Assembly (NCBI GenBank): GCA_016801845.1
Contig: CM028910.1
Coordinates: forward strand, 10,508,629-10,572,628
From: Polydactylus sextarius
Lineage: Eukaryota; Chordata; Actinopteri; Polynemidae
Length of the DNA stretch: 64,000 nt
Direction: 5' to 3'
A program made the position numbers and the translations under genes. Below, piece after piece: positions 50,501 through 61,820 of the stretch (its first letter is position 1; the number at the start of each line of letters is the position of its first letter). The notes below the pieces were generated by a model that worked only from the letters and a program-made list of their open reading frames with translations, was not told where the DNA came from and searched no databases.

Positions 50501-52782
50501 GCAACAGGTGACTTTGTGGGAATCCTTATTTGGAGGTTATGCAGCTTCACAGCTGATAATGTGCCTCAAAAATTATGTTAAGTTACCGCCTTGAATTACT
50601 GTGTCTTCTATTATACTATTTGATTTAAAAAAAAAAGCTGTAATGAGTTGGTGAAGTGCAAAGTTGCTGAACCAAATAGTAAAAACTTCTCCACATTCAA
50701 ATAGCTGAGGGTGGCAGAAGTGCCACTCGTTGTGATTTTTAATCAACTATTGAAACCAGTTTGGGAAGATTGGTTACAAAAGAAGTCAAGTCAAATTTTA
50801 CTGAAATAAACTTGTGAAGAGGATGAAATGCATTTTTTAAAAACTGTCATACGGATTATATCAAAGTACCCACTTTTCTTTTCTTTCCTTTTTAAGGTCT
50901 TTTATCTTTTTAAGATCTTTTACTTTGCACATTGTTCTTGTTTCTGAATTAAATAGTGCAACCGTCAGAGTTTTTTGTGGCCTCACTGTAATTCAAACAG
51001 CAGTGTATCTGTGTTTGTGATGGCTCTCATGCTATTACCCTACCTCATTATTACCAATGGCCCCTTTAAGTCATAACCCATACACCAGTGTAACTCAATC
51101 CACCCCCAACTGAATCTCAGCTAATGGTGTTGAAGGGTAAAGGTTGTGGAAACTGAACGGCATCGAAAGTATATCGCATATAACATAAAAATTAAATAAA
51201 AAAAAACATCAGCATGGAAAGTGGTGATCTCACAAAGGGGTAAAAGAGTTCGTGAGAGAATTTAATCAGAGATCAGAAAATGTTTACGGTTCCTCTTCAT
51301 TCCCTTGTCCTTGTCCGAAAACCTCTTCAAATGTTAATAAGGAAAAGCAGTGTCATTAACTCTGATGAAAGGTTTAATGCAGCATTCAACAGTTAAATGT
51401 GTGGGAGGAAGGGGCAATAAGCACTTCTCTTCTCACATGAGATGACGCCCGACTTGACACAAATGGAAGGCTAAAAGGTACTTCTCCATTAGCACTCACC
51501 TATGAATGCTGCTGAATGATTTCTCACAGTGGGGGCAAGCAAAGTCACAATGTATTGAAGCATGGATTAAAGAAAATGTCACTAAACCCAGGAAAAGCAA
51601 ACTGAGCCCTGGTTTTATGACGCTTTAAGTCAGAAAAGGTCTTTTGCAGAATAAAACCTGAAAGATGTACAGGGCTGCTTCAGAACGAGGACCTTAGTTA
51701 AAAGTGTGCTCTCAAAAAAAATTCTCCAAAGCCACTTCTCAGTCTTTCAAGCTGTGGACTGTAATACCTGAAGTACAAGTCTGGATTTTTGGGAAGTGTG
51801 AACTACTCATCATTCAACGTTAGACGTTCAGCCGCTGCTGTCGTTTCTGTGCGTGTCTGGCTGCAGATAACTCCGTCACACGTTCATTTTTCTTATACGA
51901 AGAGATTAGCTTAAAGAAGAAAAACGTAGATATTTTCTCCTGTGGGTATACTTTTTGAAACTTAAGAGTAAGTTCTCAATATTGTCAACATGGCTCACAG
52001 ACCAAGTTAGTAACTAGCAGGTGAATGTGAGGAACATTTAGTGCTAATAAGAAGCTATTTAGACTGAGACAGTTCATGCTACTGGTCCTCTCTGTCTGAT
52101 TGTGAGGTAAATATGCAATTTCATATATGTCAGTGTTGTCTGAGTCATTATCCCCAGTTACTACCAGGAGGTAAAATGGCTACTAAAGTGTTTGAAAGGT
52201 TGAGACATGTAATATAACCTCTGGACCACAGCTTTGATGAACAAGACAAAAGAAAAAAAAAGTATGAAACAGAGAAGTCTGGGTGAGTTGTAAAGGAAAG
52301 GAAGAAGCTTAGAAGAAGAGATGACTCCTTCCTCCAGAAGAAAGGAGACACATCTAAAACCATGAGTAAAAAAAGACCTTTGCATGTCACTTTGAATAAT
52401 ATCACAGGTGCTATAATTTCTAGCAGCTATTTTAGATTTATTTGAATCCAGGAAGAAAGTTGCTCCTCCATGCAGGTTACATACAGTCTGTGCGCTTTAT
52501 CTGCATACTTGAAAACAGCACATTTGGAGGGGGTATCTTCTGTTGGTGTATGCCTGTGTCTGTGTGGCAGGGGGTAGTCACTGTGAGTTAGAGGCGTGGG
52601 GAGAGCTGCAGACAGTTGGATGCTGCTTCCTCTCAGCACTCCTCCACCATCGGCCTCAAAGCATCCGCACACCTACTGGCAATCTTGTTACAACGAATCA
52701 CAGAGACATGAAGGTGCGCGTGCGTTTACACCGGAACATGACTGTGGTGGGGAGTCTCACGTGGACGTAGACAACAGAAACA

Positions 52783-52817
<35 letters not shown>

Positions 52818-55800
52818 GGAGGGGGGACTGGAGCCTATCCCAGCTGCTTACGGGCCAAGGCAGGGTACACCATGGACGGTCGCCAGCTCATCACACGGCC
52901 ACATATAGACAAACAACACGTATAGACAAACAACCATTCACACTCACATCCATACCTAGGGGCAATTTAGTATGCTCAATTCAGGTGCAAATAATATCGA
53001 CAAAAAAAGAAAATGATGTACGATTACAAAAGTATGTAACATTTGACCTTTGACCAACATCTTATGGGGTGAACATGAACAACATTTACTCATGAGGCCA
53101 AAAATAGGCCAATGTAGTGATGGACTGACAACCCAAAAACATAAAGACATGGCTGTCACCTGCATTAAGCTGTGATAAAGAGAAAGACTGCATCAGGGAA
53201 TTTCTTTCCTTTTTGCTGTTTCCTTTTGCTTTCAATCTACATGCTAAGCTAAACTAACTGTCAGCACAAATGTGAACATGGTATAAAAAAATATGACAAT
53301 TTAGATAAGTTTTGCTGGCTGCCCCACATATTTTCATTGTTAGCTATTTGGCTGTGAAAACAAAACGGTCAAACTCGATATTCTTTCGACCGACATAAAA
53401 TAGCTCTTGAGGGGGTGTTCGATATTTGTGGTGAAATAGACCCTGGGTTCAAAATACTTGGGACCATCACTTTAAATGATGATGTCATGTGGCATTGACT
53501 ATCATTGCTCAGGTGGGACTTACCCTCCCTGTTCTCTGTGACTGGACATATCTATCATTACTACTAACACACAGATAATAAATAATAGTATTATTTTTGT
53601 TGTCACGGAAATATGTATCATTTTTACCAAAAAAACATATATACTATCCTTCTCCTGTGGTTTCTTTCAGTTTTTTCACCCTATCGAACATAAATGTCAG
53701 CTTGAATGACTAGTAACACACAACTGCCAACACACACACGCACAATTGCAAACACACTCTATTGCTTGGTGGTAATTCACAGAGAAATAAAAAATAGCTT
53801 TTACCCCCTTCATGTCAAAATACACTTCTGGGTTATGTGTATCCCACAGTGATTAAGTTACACACCGATGGACACATCAACTGCTGAAGCCATTGACAAC
53901 AGCCTATCATTTCCCAAAGCACTTTGACAATGTGCTGAGAATGTCATGCAAAATTAGATTTCCTCTCTCTGTACATAATAACCCATCAAAATCACAGAGT
54001 AATTTCATAATACTTGCACGTCCTGTTGTGAGTAAATTTCCCTCCCATCCTCGCTGAGGCAGGGGACGATGTGTCTCTCTGTGCTCACTATAATCCAAAT
54101 GTAAATGTAAAATTTGATCTGTGCTACTATTTTCTGTGAAGTCTTTTTTTTTTTGCTTCATCCTTCCTCATACAATGTCAATCCAGTAATCAAATACTTC
54201 ATCTGATTGTTGAAACACTTGAACAAAATCCTACTAAATGCTTTGCTCATCAATATTAAAGTCACTCCAGGTCACAAATATCACTCTATATGATTTTATT
54301 CTGGGAGATTGTGCGCTCTGACTGGCCTGTAAACCATTTTTTGATGATGTGAAAATGTCTGTGCGACACTGTCTTGGTTTGATGTAATCAGGCGACACTT
54401 TTTGTTATTTATGGATAGATTCTCCATCAAAGGAAATCAGACTTAGGGCCAAATCAACAGGTTTAACAGGGTTTAACATGTGTTTGATTGATGATTTGAA
54501 ACTTGTGTGAATGATCTGTACAAATAATAAGCGTGATAAGTCTTCCAACCTTTCCCAAAGATGTAACCACATTGTCTCATTGTATGACAGTTTTAAGTCT
54601 CTTTTCAGTATTATGAGGAAAAAAAAAACATCATCTACATGACACGTCACTCTAACTGGCCCCAGGACGACTGATCATGGCTCACACACTGCTGTTATAG
54701 TCTCATCATTTTCATGGGCTGCTGATGAGCAGAAAAAAAGAAAAAAAGGAAAAAAGATCACATGAGCTGCGCGCGTTGGAAATCAAGCAGAGAATACTCA
54801 GCGTGGAGCTGACAAACTCCACTGATAAGACGCGACATTACATGGGGTTACTTGCGTGAAAAAGAGGCTGAAGGGGGAAGCAGGGAGGAGATGAAGAGAT
54901 GGCGGTAATTGTAAGTGACTGATTAAGGTCAGAGGTGGGCAGGATGCTGGGGACTTGCGACAGTGAGTATGCAGTCGGCGGTGGTGCAACACCTTGCTTA
55001 TGATGGAAATACCTTTCCCTTTCTTACAAGAACAGAACAGCATGTTTCAGGGGACGTGCTTGTCGCCTGAGGCTCCACAGGTACATTCTCTACGCTTGTG
55101 GCCCCTGATGACAAAACCATCTGGTAAAGTGCAAATAATTTGCTTAAATTAACATAACGGCCATCAGGAAGGCCTCTGAGGCTTTTACATTTGGGCTCAT
55201 CCAATATTCAGAGATGACAGAAAGGATGACAAGGGAAGCTATTATATTTAGTTCAAAGGAATTTAGGTTAAACACCGCCAGTGGAGGGGGCAGCACTGCA
55301 GCTCAGGGGTTAAGACACTGACCATGAATTTCAATGTTCCTGGTTTGAGTGCAGCTGGGGATCTCTGTTGCAACTCTTTTTCCCTATTTTCATCTTTCCA
55401 CTGTCTCTAATCAAGTTTAACACCCGAAATTCCCAATGAAAATACAAATTAGCCGATGATTAGCTGACTAACACCCACATCTACCCTCATCATCCATCAA
55501 CGTGGTCTTATTTAAATAATCCCATATTTATTAGAATCCATTAAAAACTAAAATGTAATTATAGGAATAATAAAAGTTCTTTGTTTAAAGAGAAGAATAA
55601 AACACATTTATCAAGTTTGAGTTGAAGTCAAGATGTCATTGTGAGCAGGCCCTGTTCCAATAAAACACAAAGCTTGTCCTGCTCTAAGCTCCAGGGGGAA
55701 GTTTGCGGGATGCAGCCACGAGTGGCTTCTTGTGTCCCAGTATTTCTTCAAAACTAGCTTCTTACACCAGCTCTGCTAATCTCCACCCGGCTATTAATAC

Positions 55801-56761
55801 GTCTGTCTTTTTGCCATTGGTCATAAGTCTGACCTGTATGCAAATGTGTGGCAAAAAATAAGCTCTAATAGGCTCTCAGAGGAACATGCGGTGACCTAAC
55901 TCCTACGACAAGAAGGGGCAGCTGCAACGTGGGACACGTAGCCTTAGATGGCAGCATATAGAGGAACTTAACCAACCAGGAAGTTTCCTAATCTTGCTTA
56001 GTTGACTTTAAATTTCTGAGGTTTCAAAACATGAAAAGTACTTCCTGCCTCAAGAGGTGTTCCACCTTTCTGCAGAGCAAAATATTCAGCAAGGGAAGCG
56101 GAGCCTCATGCGAGAGGTACGGAGAAAGGTTTTTCAAGTCGAGCTTCATTTGAATCTGATGTGCAGTGGTTGACTGATGTCTTCCACCACATGTGTAATG
56201 TAAACTACAACACAGTCGATGTGTTCACCAGACTCTGTTCTTTAACAGAGACAGGTTACGACACTCGTGAGCTGCTATAGATAAAAACACAGTCTCAAGA
56301 ACAAATGATCAGTGTAAGTTTGTCCTTTAAAGACCTTATAGGAGGATTTCAGGCTGGTGGATTGACAGCAGAGTGAGTTTTTTTCTCTGCGTCTTTCTGT
56401 CCAACTCCTCACTGTCACATTCTTTAAAACTGACATCTCCTGCTTCTTGTTGATGTTCTCTCTCTCTTCCACTATTCCTCTTTTACATCATACTACTATC
56501 TGGCTCCTTACCTTTCTGTCAGTTATTGTAATCACCTGTTGAAGTTGCAGCATACTTCATGCCACTCTCTCCTCTCCCCTCCTCTCTTCTCCCTCCATCC
56601 TCCTCGCTGTTCTCACCTGTTCCCTTCTTGCAGACGAAGGGCAGATTGTAGTTGCAGGGCACGTCGTTCCATTTGCCATTCTCATGAGAAATCATAACCA
56701 CGCAGTCCTCTCCTCCGGCGAAGAAGTTGTCTGGCTGGTTTTCACGCCAGTTCTCATATTG

Positions 56762-56842
<81 letters not shown>

Positions 56843-59800
56843 ACACATAGTTAAGCAAATAAATTGAAAATCAGTACTATTGTTTCTTTTTTAAAGTCCA
56901 ATTAAACATAGTCCTCTTGACACCAGACCCTAATCAAATCTACATTTTTCACAATTCTGTGCAGGACATTGTTTATTTTTCTTTTTTAATTTTCTTTCTT
57001 AACTTTGTGATCTTTTCATGTTAAGACAAAATGAGCAACGAGACTCAACGAGACTTCTATGCAAAACAAGTTGCAGCGAGAGCACCCTGTGGATTTTTTA
57101 GTTAATTAATCTATTATTCCGACAAATTGCTGGTCAGGATGTTTTAAGCTAAAATAATGAAAGTCTCCGTCTCTCAAACATCTTAAATTCCACTGGGAGC
57201 TGTTTCCTCACCAGGTCCATCTTGTCTGTCCACTGAAAGTCGTCCTCCACTGTTCGATCGTTTAACCCGATCCAGGTGTTGTCATGGCTTAGACCTGAGT
57301 GAGAGGTGAGAGCGCACAGTGAGAAATTGCTACAGACTTTAGAAGAAAGAAAATCAATGGTGCGCACACACAGTGAACACACTCAACAAAAACAGATATA
57401 ATGTAGTCCAGCAAATACAAAAAACTCATGGTCTACAAACTTTATTTGAATCTGAATTAAAAGCCTCTGGTAAAGATTTTCAGACCAAAACTCATCCAAA
57501 TGTTGCCTGAAAAAAATAAAACAAAAACAAACAGACAAACAAAAAAAAAACTTGAATTAAGAACATGAACATTTGCAGTTAAGCAGCATTTCATACTGCA
57601 AATTCTCCTGTCAGCTGCCACTGAACCCCTGAAGAAGAAGAGGATGCGAGAAGAAGACAATTGGTAAGTCACATGTTTGCAGATAAAGGACAAAGATCTA
57701 AGTACATTAAAAATATTAAACATTAAACATTAAAAAGGGAGTGCCCAGATAGCCGAGTGGTTAGGGCGCACCACCTCACCACATAAACCGTGCAGCGATC
57801 ACCAGTTCATTCCCCCACTCTTCTCCCCACCTTCCTGTCTATCTTCACTTACCTGTCAGTAACGGCAAATGGCCAAAAACATACCTTTTTTTTTAAAAAA
57901 AGAATCCACATATCAAGGTTAGGATCCAAATCATCATCAGTCAAAAACCATCCGGATTTTTAGTTCCTAGTATAGCTCAAACTTGGATGAAAAAATGTTG
58001 GATTTTAAATGTAATTTTTTAGTCCATCTGTTGTTTTGTAACACATGCTTCCAATTATAAAAGCTGAGAAAATAAAGCTTGAACCTCGAGGGGTTATTTA
58101 CTCTCACTAACAGAGATGTTCTCATTGGGTCTGTGATGTCCTGGTGATGAGATTTTTGTTTGTGCGTGTGTGACAGGAAGATTCACTAATGCCATTTTGG
58201 GTTAATCTTATTTGTGTTAGTGCGTGTGTGTGTGTGGTCCTGTGGACGCATGCACGTACACGCACATATGTAATGGAATTTCAATCATGGTGTATCTGAT
58301 TAACATCATTACCAGGCCCATTAATCTTCCTAATGGCTCTGATCCCCTTATTGCAGGGGTGGAGACGTCCATTTTCGAGGCGATTAAACACACTTTTTGG
58401 TAACTGTGTGCGTGTAGAAAGAAAGACGGGTGCTAGATGAATGGCACTGTCCTGGCATCTGTCCGAGACAGAGGGAGGATCCAATATTACAGAAACTTGC
58501 TGCTGGTGATGTGGCCTTATTACAACACAAGTGGCTGTGGAGCTCTGCCAGAGGGTGAGAAGCTAAGAATGAGGAGATGAAGGTTTATGAGGCACCGAAG
58601 AAAGACTATATGGATATTAGCATGTTAATGCTGCTTGGCACAGATAAACCGCACTCTGTGGTCCAATACGCAAGTGTAACAACAACAACCCCCAAAAACT
58701 CGCATTAAAACATAAGTGCATCGAAGTCTCCGTTGTCACTCATGTGCCAAAAAATTCAAATAAGATTTTCACATAATTCAGGCCAACATGAAGTACCAGA
58801 TGGGTTGGCTTTGCTACAAGGGGCAAACAATCAATAACAGATGGTTTAGACAACCAGAGGAAGATATCTCATGAATATTGTTATTAAATATTGCAAATAA
58901 ATGTAATATTAAAATTACCTGAGAGAAAAAAACTCTCTCACTAAAACGCCCAGATGCAAATGTTTGTATTAAAACAACTAAATGTAGCCATGAGTCAGCA
59001 CATAAAACTTTGTTAAATAAGATAAACCTGTCAGGAGGCATGAGTGTCACATCTTCCTCACATACAGTCAAGCCCGAAATTATTCATACCTCTGGCAAAT
59101 TTCGGCTTAAAGTTACTTTTATTCAACCAGCAAGTTTCTTCTTGATTGGAAATGATACAAGTGTCTCCCAGAAGATAATAAGATGATGTACAAGAGGCAT
59201 CATTATGGAAAAACATATTTCTGAACTTTTAATTACATTTGAACTACATTTCCATTGAATTACATTTGAACAAAAAGTGGCAAGTCCAAAATTATTCACA
59301 GTCTATGGGAAAATCCAAAGTTCTATACCAGTCGAAATAGTCCAAGCTGTTTGAAAGAATCCTAATTACCCTGATTCATTAGGAACAGCTGTTTTAATCA
59401 ACTCAACAGGTGAAAAACAGCAGCTCTCTACAGTTGGTTTGTGCACAGTCATGGGAACTGAAAAACAGTAAACGCCACCATGAAAAAGAGCAATACTTCA
59501 AGATTCTCAACAACAACAACATCAGGCAGTCTGCAGAGAAACTTGGCCTTGGACACCAGTGGATATTTCAGCACGACAACTACCCTAAACACACAGCAAA
59601 AGTGGTGAAGAAATGGTTAGCAGACAAAAACATTAACGTTTTGCAGTGGAGCAGCCAGAGTCTGGACTTGAATCCAATTGAGAATGTGTGGAGGGAGCTA
59701 AAGATCAGGGTGATGACAAGGAGACCCTCCAACCTGAAAGAGTTGGAGATCATCGCTAAAGATGAATGGGCTAAAATACAAGTGGACACATGCAAAAAGC

Positions 59801-61820
59801 TGGTTGAGTATTATAGGAAGCATTTGATAGCTGTAGTAGCCAATAAAGGCTTTTCTATTGATTATTGGGAAAGGTATGAATAATTTTGGACTTGCCACTT
59901 TTTGTTTAAATGTTGATAAAAGCTGAGAAATATTTTTTCCACAATGATGCCTCTTGTACATCGTCTTACTATCTTCTGGGAGACACCTGTATCATTTCCA
60001 ATCAAGAAGAAACTTGCTGTTTGAATAAAAGTAACTTTGAGACAAAATTTTCCATAGGTATGAATAATTCCAGGCTTGACTGTACATCAACAAGAATTAT
60101 GATTAAATCAAGTGCATTTTTCTTTCTTTTTTTTCTTTCATCCATTTTCAACATATTGACACTTTCCTTCATCGGACACAAATGCAGTTACCTCACAAAC
60201 TGTAAGTTTTTTTTTTTTTTTTTTTTTACCTGTTTCACAACAAATCACATTTGAAGATAGAATATGATTGTTTATTAAATGTAGTGTCACGGACACTTAC
60301 ATCAGAGCCTGGAGCATCATTTCATTGCAACAAATGGTGATTCACATTTATTTGGCTGAACAGGTTTGTCTCCTGAGGGAGTTTTTTTCTAAGGGAATGG
60401 CAATAAACCCTTTCAACGGCTGTTCAGAGCTGGACCAGACAGACATTTATCACTGAGTTATGGAATACACATAAGACAAGAGGTGCCATCACCGAGTATG
60501 GTTATAATAAAGTAGAGGAGTTGCAGTAAATCAGCAGATAGTAAAAGCAGGAGGCCGGTGGTGGAGTGAGAAGCTGGTGAGATTATAAAGACCAAGTCGT
60601 TGACATTATTTTAATTGATCGGTGTCTTGTTTAAATGTGACTGGTGACTTCGAGGGTCAACGGATATTTTGTGAGTTATAGGACTATGAAATATGAAGGA
60701 CTGTTGCTATGGAGACAAAGCTAATAAGAGCAGTGAATCAAAGCTGTAGTAAAATTCCAAGAATCTAATTGTTACAAAAAGGAACAAAAAAGACCATTGT
60801 TATTATCACTGTATGTTTCATTGACCCAGAACCTGAGAGTCAACTGACTTGAGTTTTGTAATTGCTGGCTTAAGTTCATCTTTAGCTTGTCGTCAGTGAC
60901 GCATGCAACACAGTTTTACAGAGATGTCTGACTTCTCTCCATCATACAGTGATTTTTTCAAAAACCTATTGGCTGATATCGCAGAAAAACTACATTCTTA
61001 GCTATGCTAGCAGCATACTGCCACTATTAGCGCTATCAGCTGTTAGTAGGATTATCTGCTGCTTTGGCCCAGACTGAAACATCACAAATATTGGCTGGAT
61101 TTTCAATTTATTGCCATGAAATTTCTAGTAACTTTGCTAATCGCTTAACCCTAGATTTACAGCAGATCAGGACAAAATTTTAACCTCAGTACTTGTCTAA
61201 CATTTTGGTTTATGATCAGCTACTCAGTTACACTTTATGTTTAGTGCTAATTAGTAAAATGCAAATTCGGATGGATAATTGTGATTAATGTTATACCTGC
61301 TTATCATTGACATCAACATCATTATGTTAGTTATTGTTTTTGTGTGTTGGAATGCTAATTTTTGCGTTTAAATCAAAGCACTGCAGTGCCTAAGCACAGG
61401 CTTATAGACTCCCTGTCTTGTTAATTCATGACTCAACCAGGAAGTTTTTATGTCCAACAAACCTTGGAAACGCTCCCACTAGCTCTCACCTGACACTGCA
61501 GAAAATGAATAGGACTTACGGAAGCTTGCGTGCCCAAACTTATCTGCCTAATTTAAGATTTCCTGCTGTGTAATCAGACGAGAATAAACACTTACACAAG
61601 CTACACTTGTCTGTGCCAAGTCTATCCTTGTCCTCTCATTTTCCTCAACCTCCACACCCACCTCTGATGAAGTTCTGCTCAGCAGGGCTGTGGATGCTGG
61701 CCAGGTGTCCGCTGTGCTCCCTGCAGTTCTTCTCTGCGTCCTCCCACGTGTGTCTGCGGCTGAAGTACCTGTAGCAGTGGCCGTGGAACTTTCTCCACGT
61801 GTGCTCGCATCCTTCAGTAT
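47587..61820 (-). CDS. ncan: Neurocan core protein, 3' part: C-type lectin, sushi and tail exons (5' part outside window)
   Basis: Five minus-strand exons were joined: 61820-61662 (159 nt), 57294-57212 (83 nt), 56761-56617 (145 nt), 49302-49120 (183 nt) and 47723-47587 (137 nt, TGA stop). Splice sites are all GT-AG and phases agree. The first three encode the C-type lectin domain (starts TEGCEHTWRKFHGHCYRYF; WIGLNDR; ENWRENQPDNFFAGGEDC; WNDVPCNYNLPFVCKKGT), with the lectican QPD and WND calcium-site motifs. Then comes one sushi/CCP module (starts VLCGAPPPVDNA, ends near GKWDRPKIICIK) and a 44-residue His/Arg-rich tail. Exon sizes 159/83/145/183 are the standard lectican set. Neurocan is a brain chondroitin-sulfate proteoglycan; its C-terminal globule binds tenascins and cell-adhesion molecules. 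The sushi and tail sequence favours neurocan over versican, brevican or aggrecan. EGF, mucin-like and Link exons lie to the right of 64000. Confidence 0.92.
52785..52814. repeat. AT microsatellite
   Basis: Fifteen AT units directly before a dispersed repeat. Confidence 0.9.
52815..52980 (+). repeat. Dispersed fish repeat (cctatcccagctgc type)
   Basis: Directly after a TA microsatellite comes ggagcctatcccagctgctt, then gcagggtacaccatggacgg, acaaccattcacactcacat and ggggcaatttag. This phrase order is found in a very common teleost repeat, often next to a microsatellite, as here. Confidence 0.55.
53217..53305 (+). repeat. Dispersed fish repeat fragment, same type as 30880-31000
   Basis: It has a tgctaagctaaactaactg core with a tgtttcc lead-in and a diverged right end. 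It lies in the large ncan intron. Confidence 0.35.
55288..55440 (+). mobile_element. tRNA-derived SINE fragment
   Basis: The head is gcagctcaggggttaagac (box A-like) and ctggtttgagtgcag (box B-like) about 40 nt later, followed by a C/T-rich body (ccactgtctctaatc). It is diverged and without a clear tail. It sits in the large ncan intron. Confidence 0.55.
56765..56838. repeat. CA37 microsatellite abutting a ncan splice acceptor
   Basis: This is 74 nt of pure CA. In ncan sense it is TG37 and ends one base before the CAG acceptor of the third lectin exon. Confidence 0.97.
57738..57901 (+). mobile_element. tRNA-derived SINE
   Basis: The tRNA-like head has box A tagccgagtggttagggcg (from 57750) and a decayed box B, agttcattcc (about 57803-57813), roughly 50 nt later. 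A body ending gtcagtaacggcaaatggcc and a T8/A-rich tail follow. It sits in the ncan intron between the first and second lectin exons. Confidence 0.7.
59065..60082 (+). mobile_element. Tc1/mariner element with IR/DR ends, internally deleted
   Basis: It is flanked by TA at 59063-59064 and 60083-60084. The outer ends are inverted copies (59065-59084 and 60063-60082, 18 of 20 matches). Inner copies at 59279-59298 and 59877-59896 match 20 of 20 in inverted orientation and share the core caagtccaaaattattca with the outer ones. This is the inverted-repeat/direct-repeat layout of Tc1-like elements, with arms of about 234 and 206 nt. The interior is about 580 nt, too short for a full transposase. It lies in a ncan intron, antisense to ncan. 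Confidence 0.9.
59470..59883 (+). pseudogene. Tc1 transposase, C-terminal remnant
   Basis: The open frame covers only the last third of a Tc1 transposase. It retains the second catalytic Asp context (FQHDNYPKHTAK) and the third acidic residue context (LNPIENVWREL). The paired-like DNA-binding domain and the first catalytic Asp are missing, removed by a deletion near 59455-59480. The TAA stop at 59881-59883 lies inside the inner repeat of the right arm. There are no frameshifts in the retained part, so the copy looks fairly young, but it cannot be active. Confidence 0.85.
61010..61400 (-). repeat. Teleost dispersed repeat copy, same broad family as 33870-34465
   Basis: On the minus strand it contains gctaattagcactaaacata followed by an ataaaccaaaatgttagac segment and an aattttgtcctgat segment, in the order seen in the family. 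It lies in the ncan intron between the first and second lectin exons. Confidence 0.4.

Larger units (their letters stand above)
49303..56616 (-). other. Large ncan intron between lectin exon 3 and the sushi exon
   Basis: This 7.3 kb stretch has no supported exon. It contains a 13-nt tandem duplication near 49730-49760, poly-T at about 49939-49954, the TA run and repeat at 52785-52980, a CTAAGC-type fragment (53217-53305) and a SINE fragment (55288-55440). Confidence 0.5.

Noticed and set aside
57738..57820. Possible tRNA gene
   Set aside because: Box A is good but box B is decayed, the acceptor stem does not pair, and an A/T-rich tail follows, so it is a SINE head.
59410..59883. Functional transposase gene
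   Set aside because: It lacks the N-terminal DNA-binding region and the first catalytic Asp, and the first part of the open frame (59410-59470) is not transposase-like. It is kept only as a remnant.
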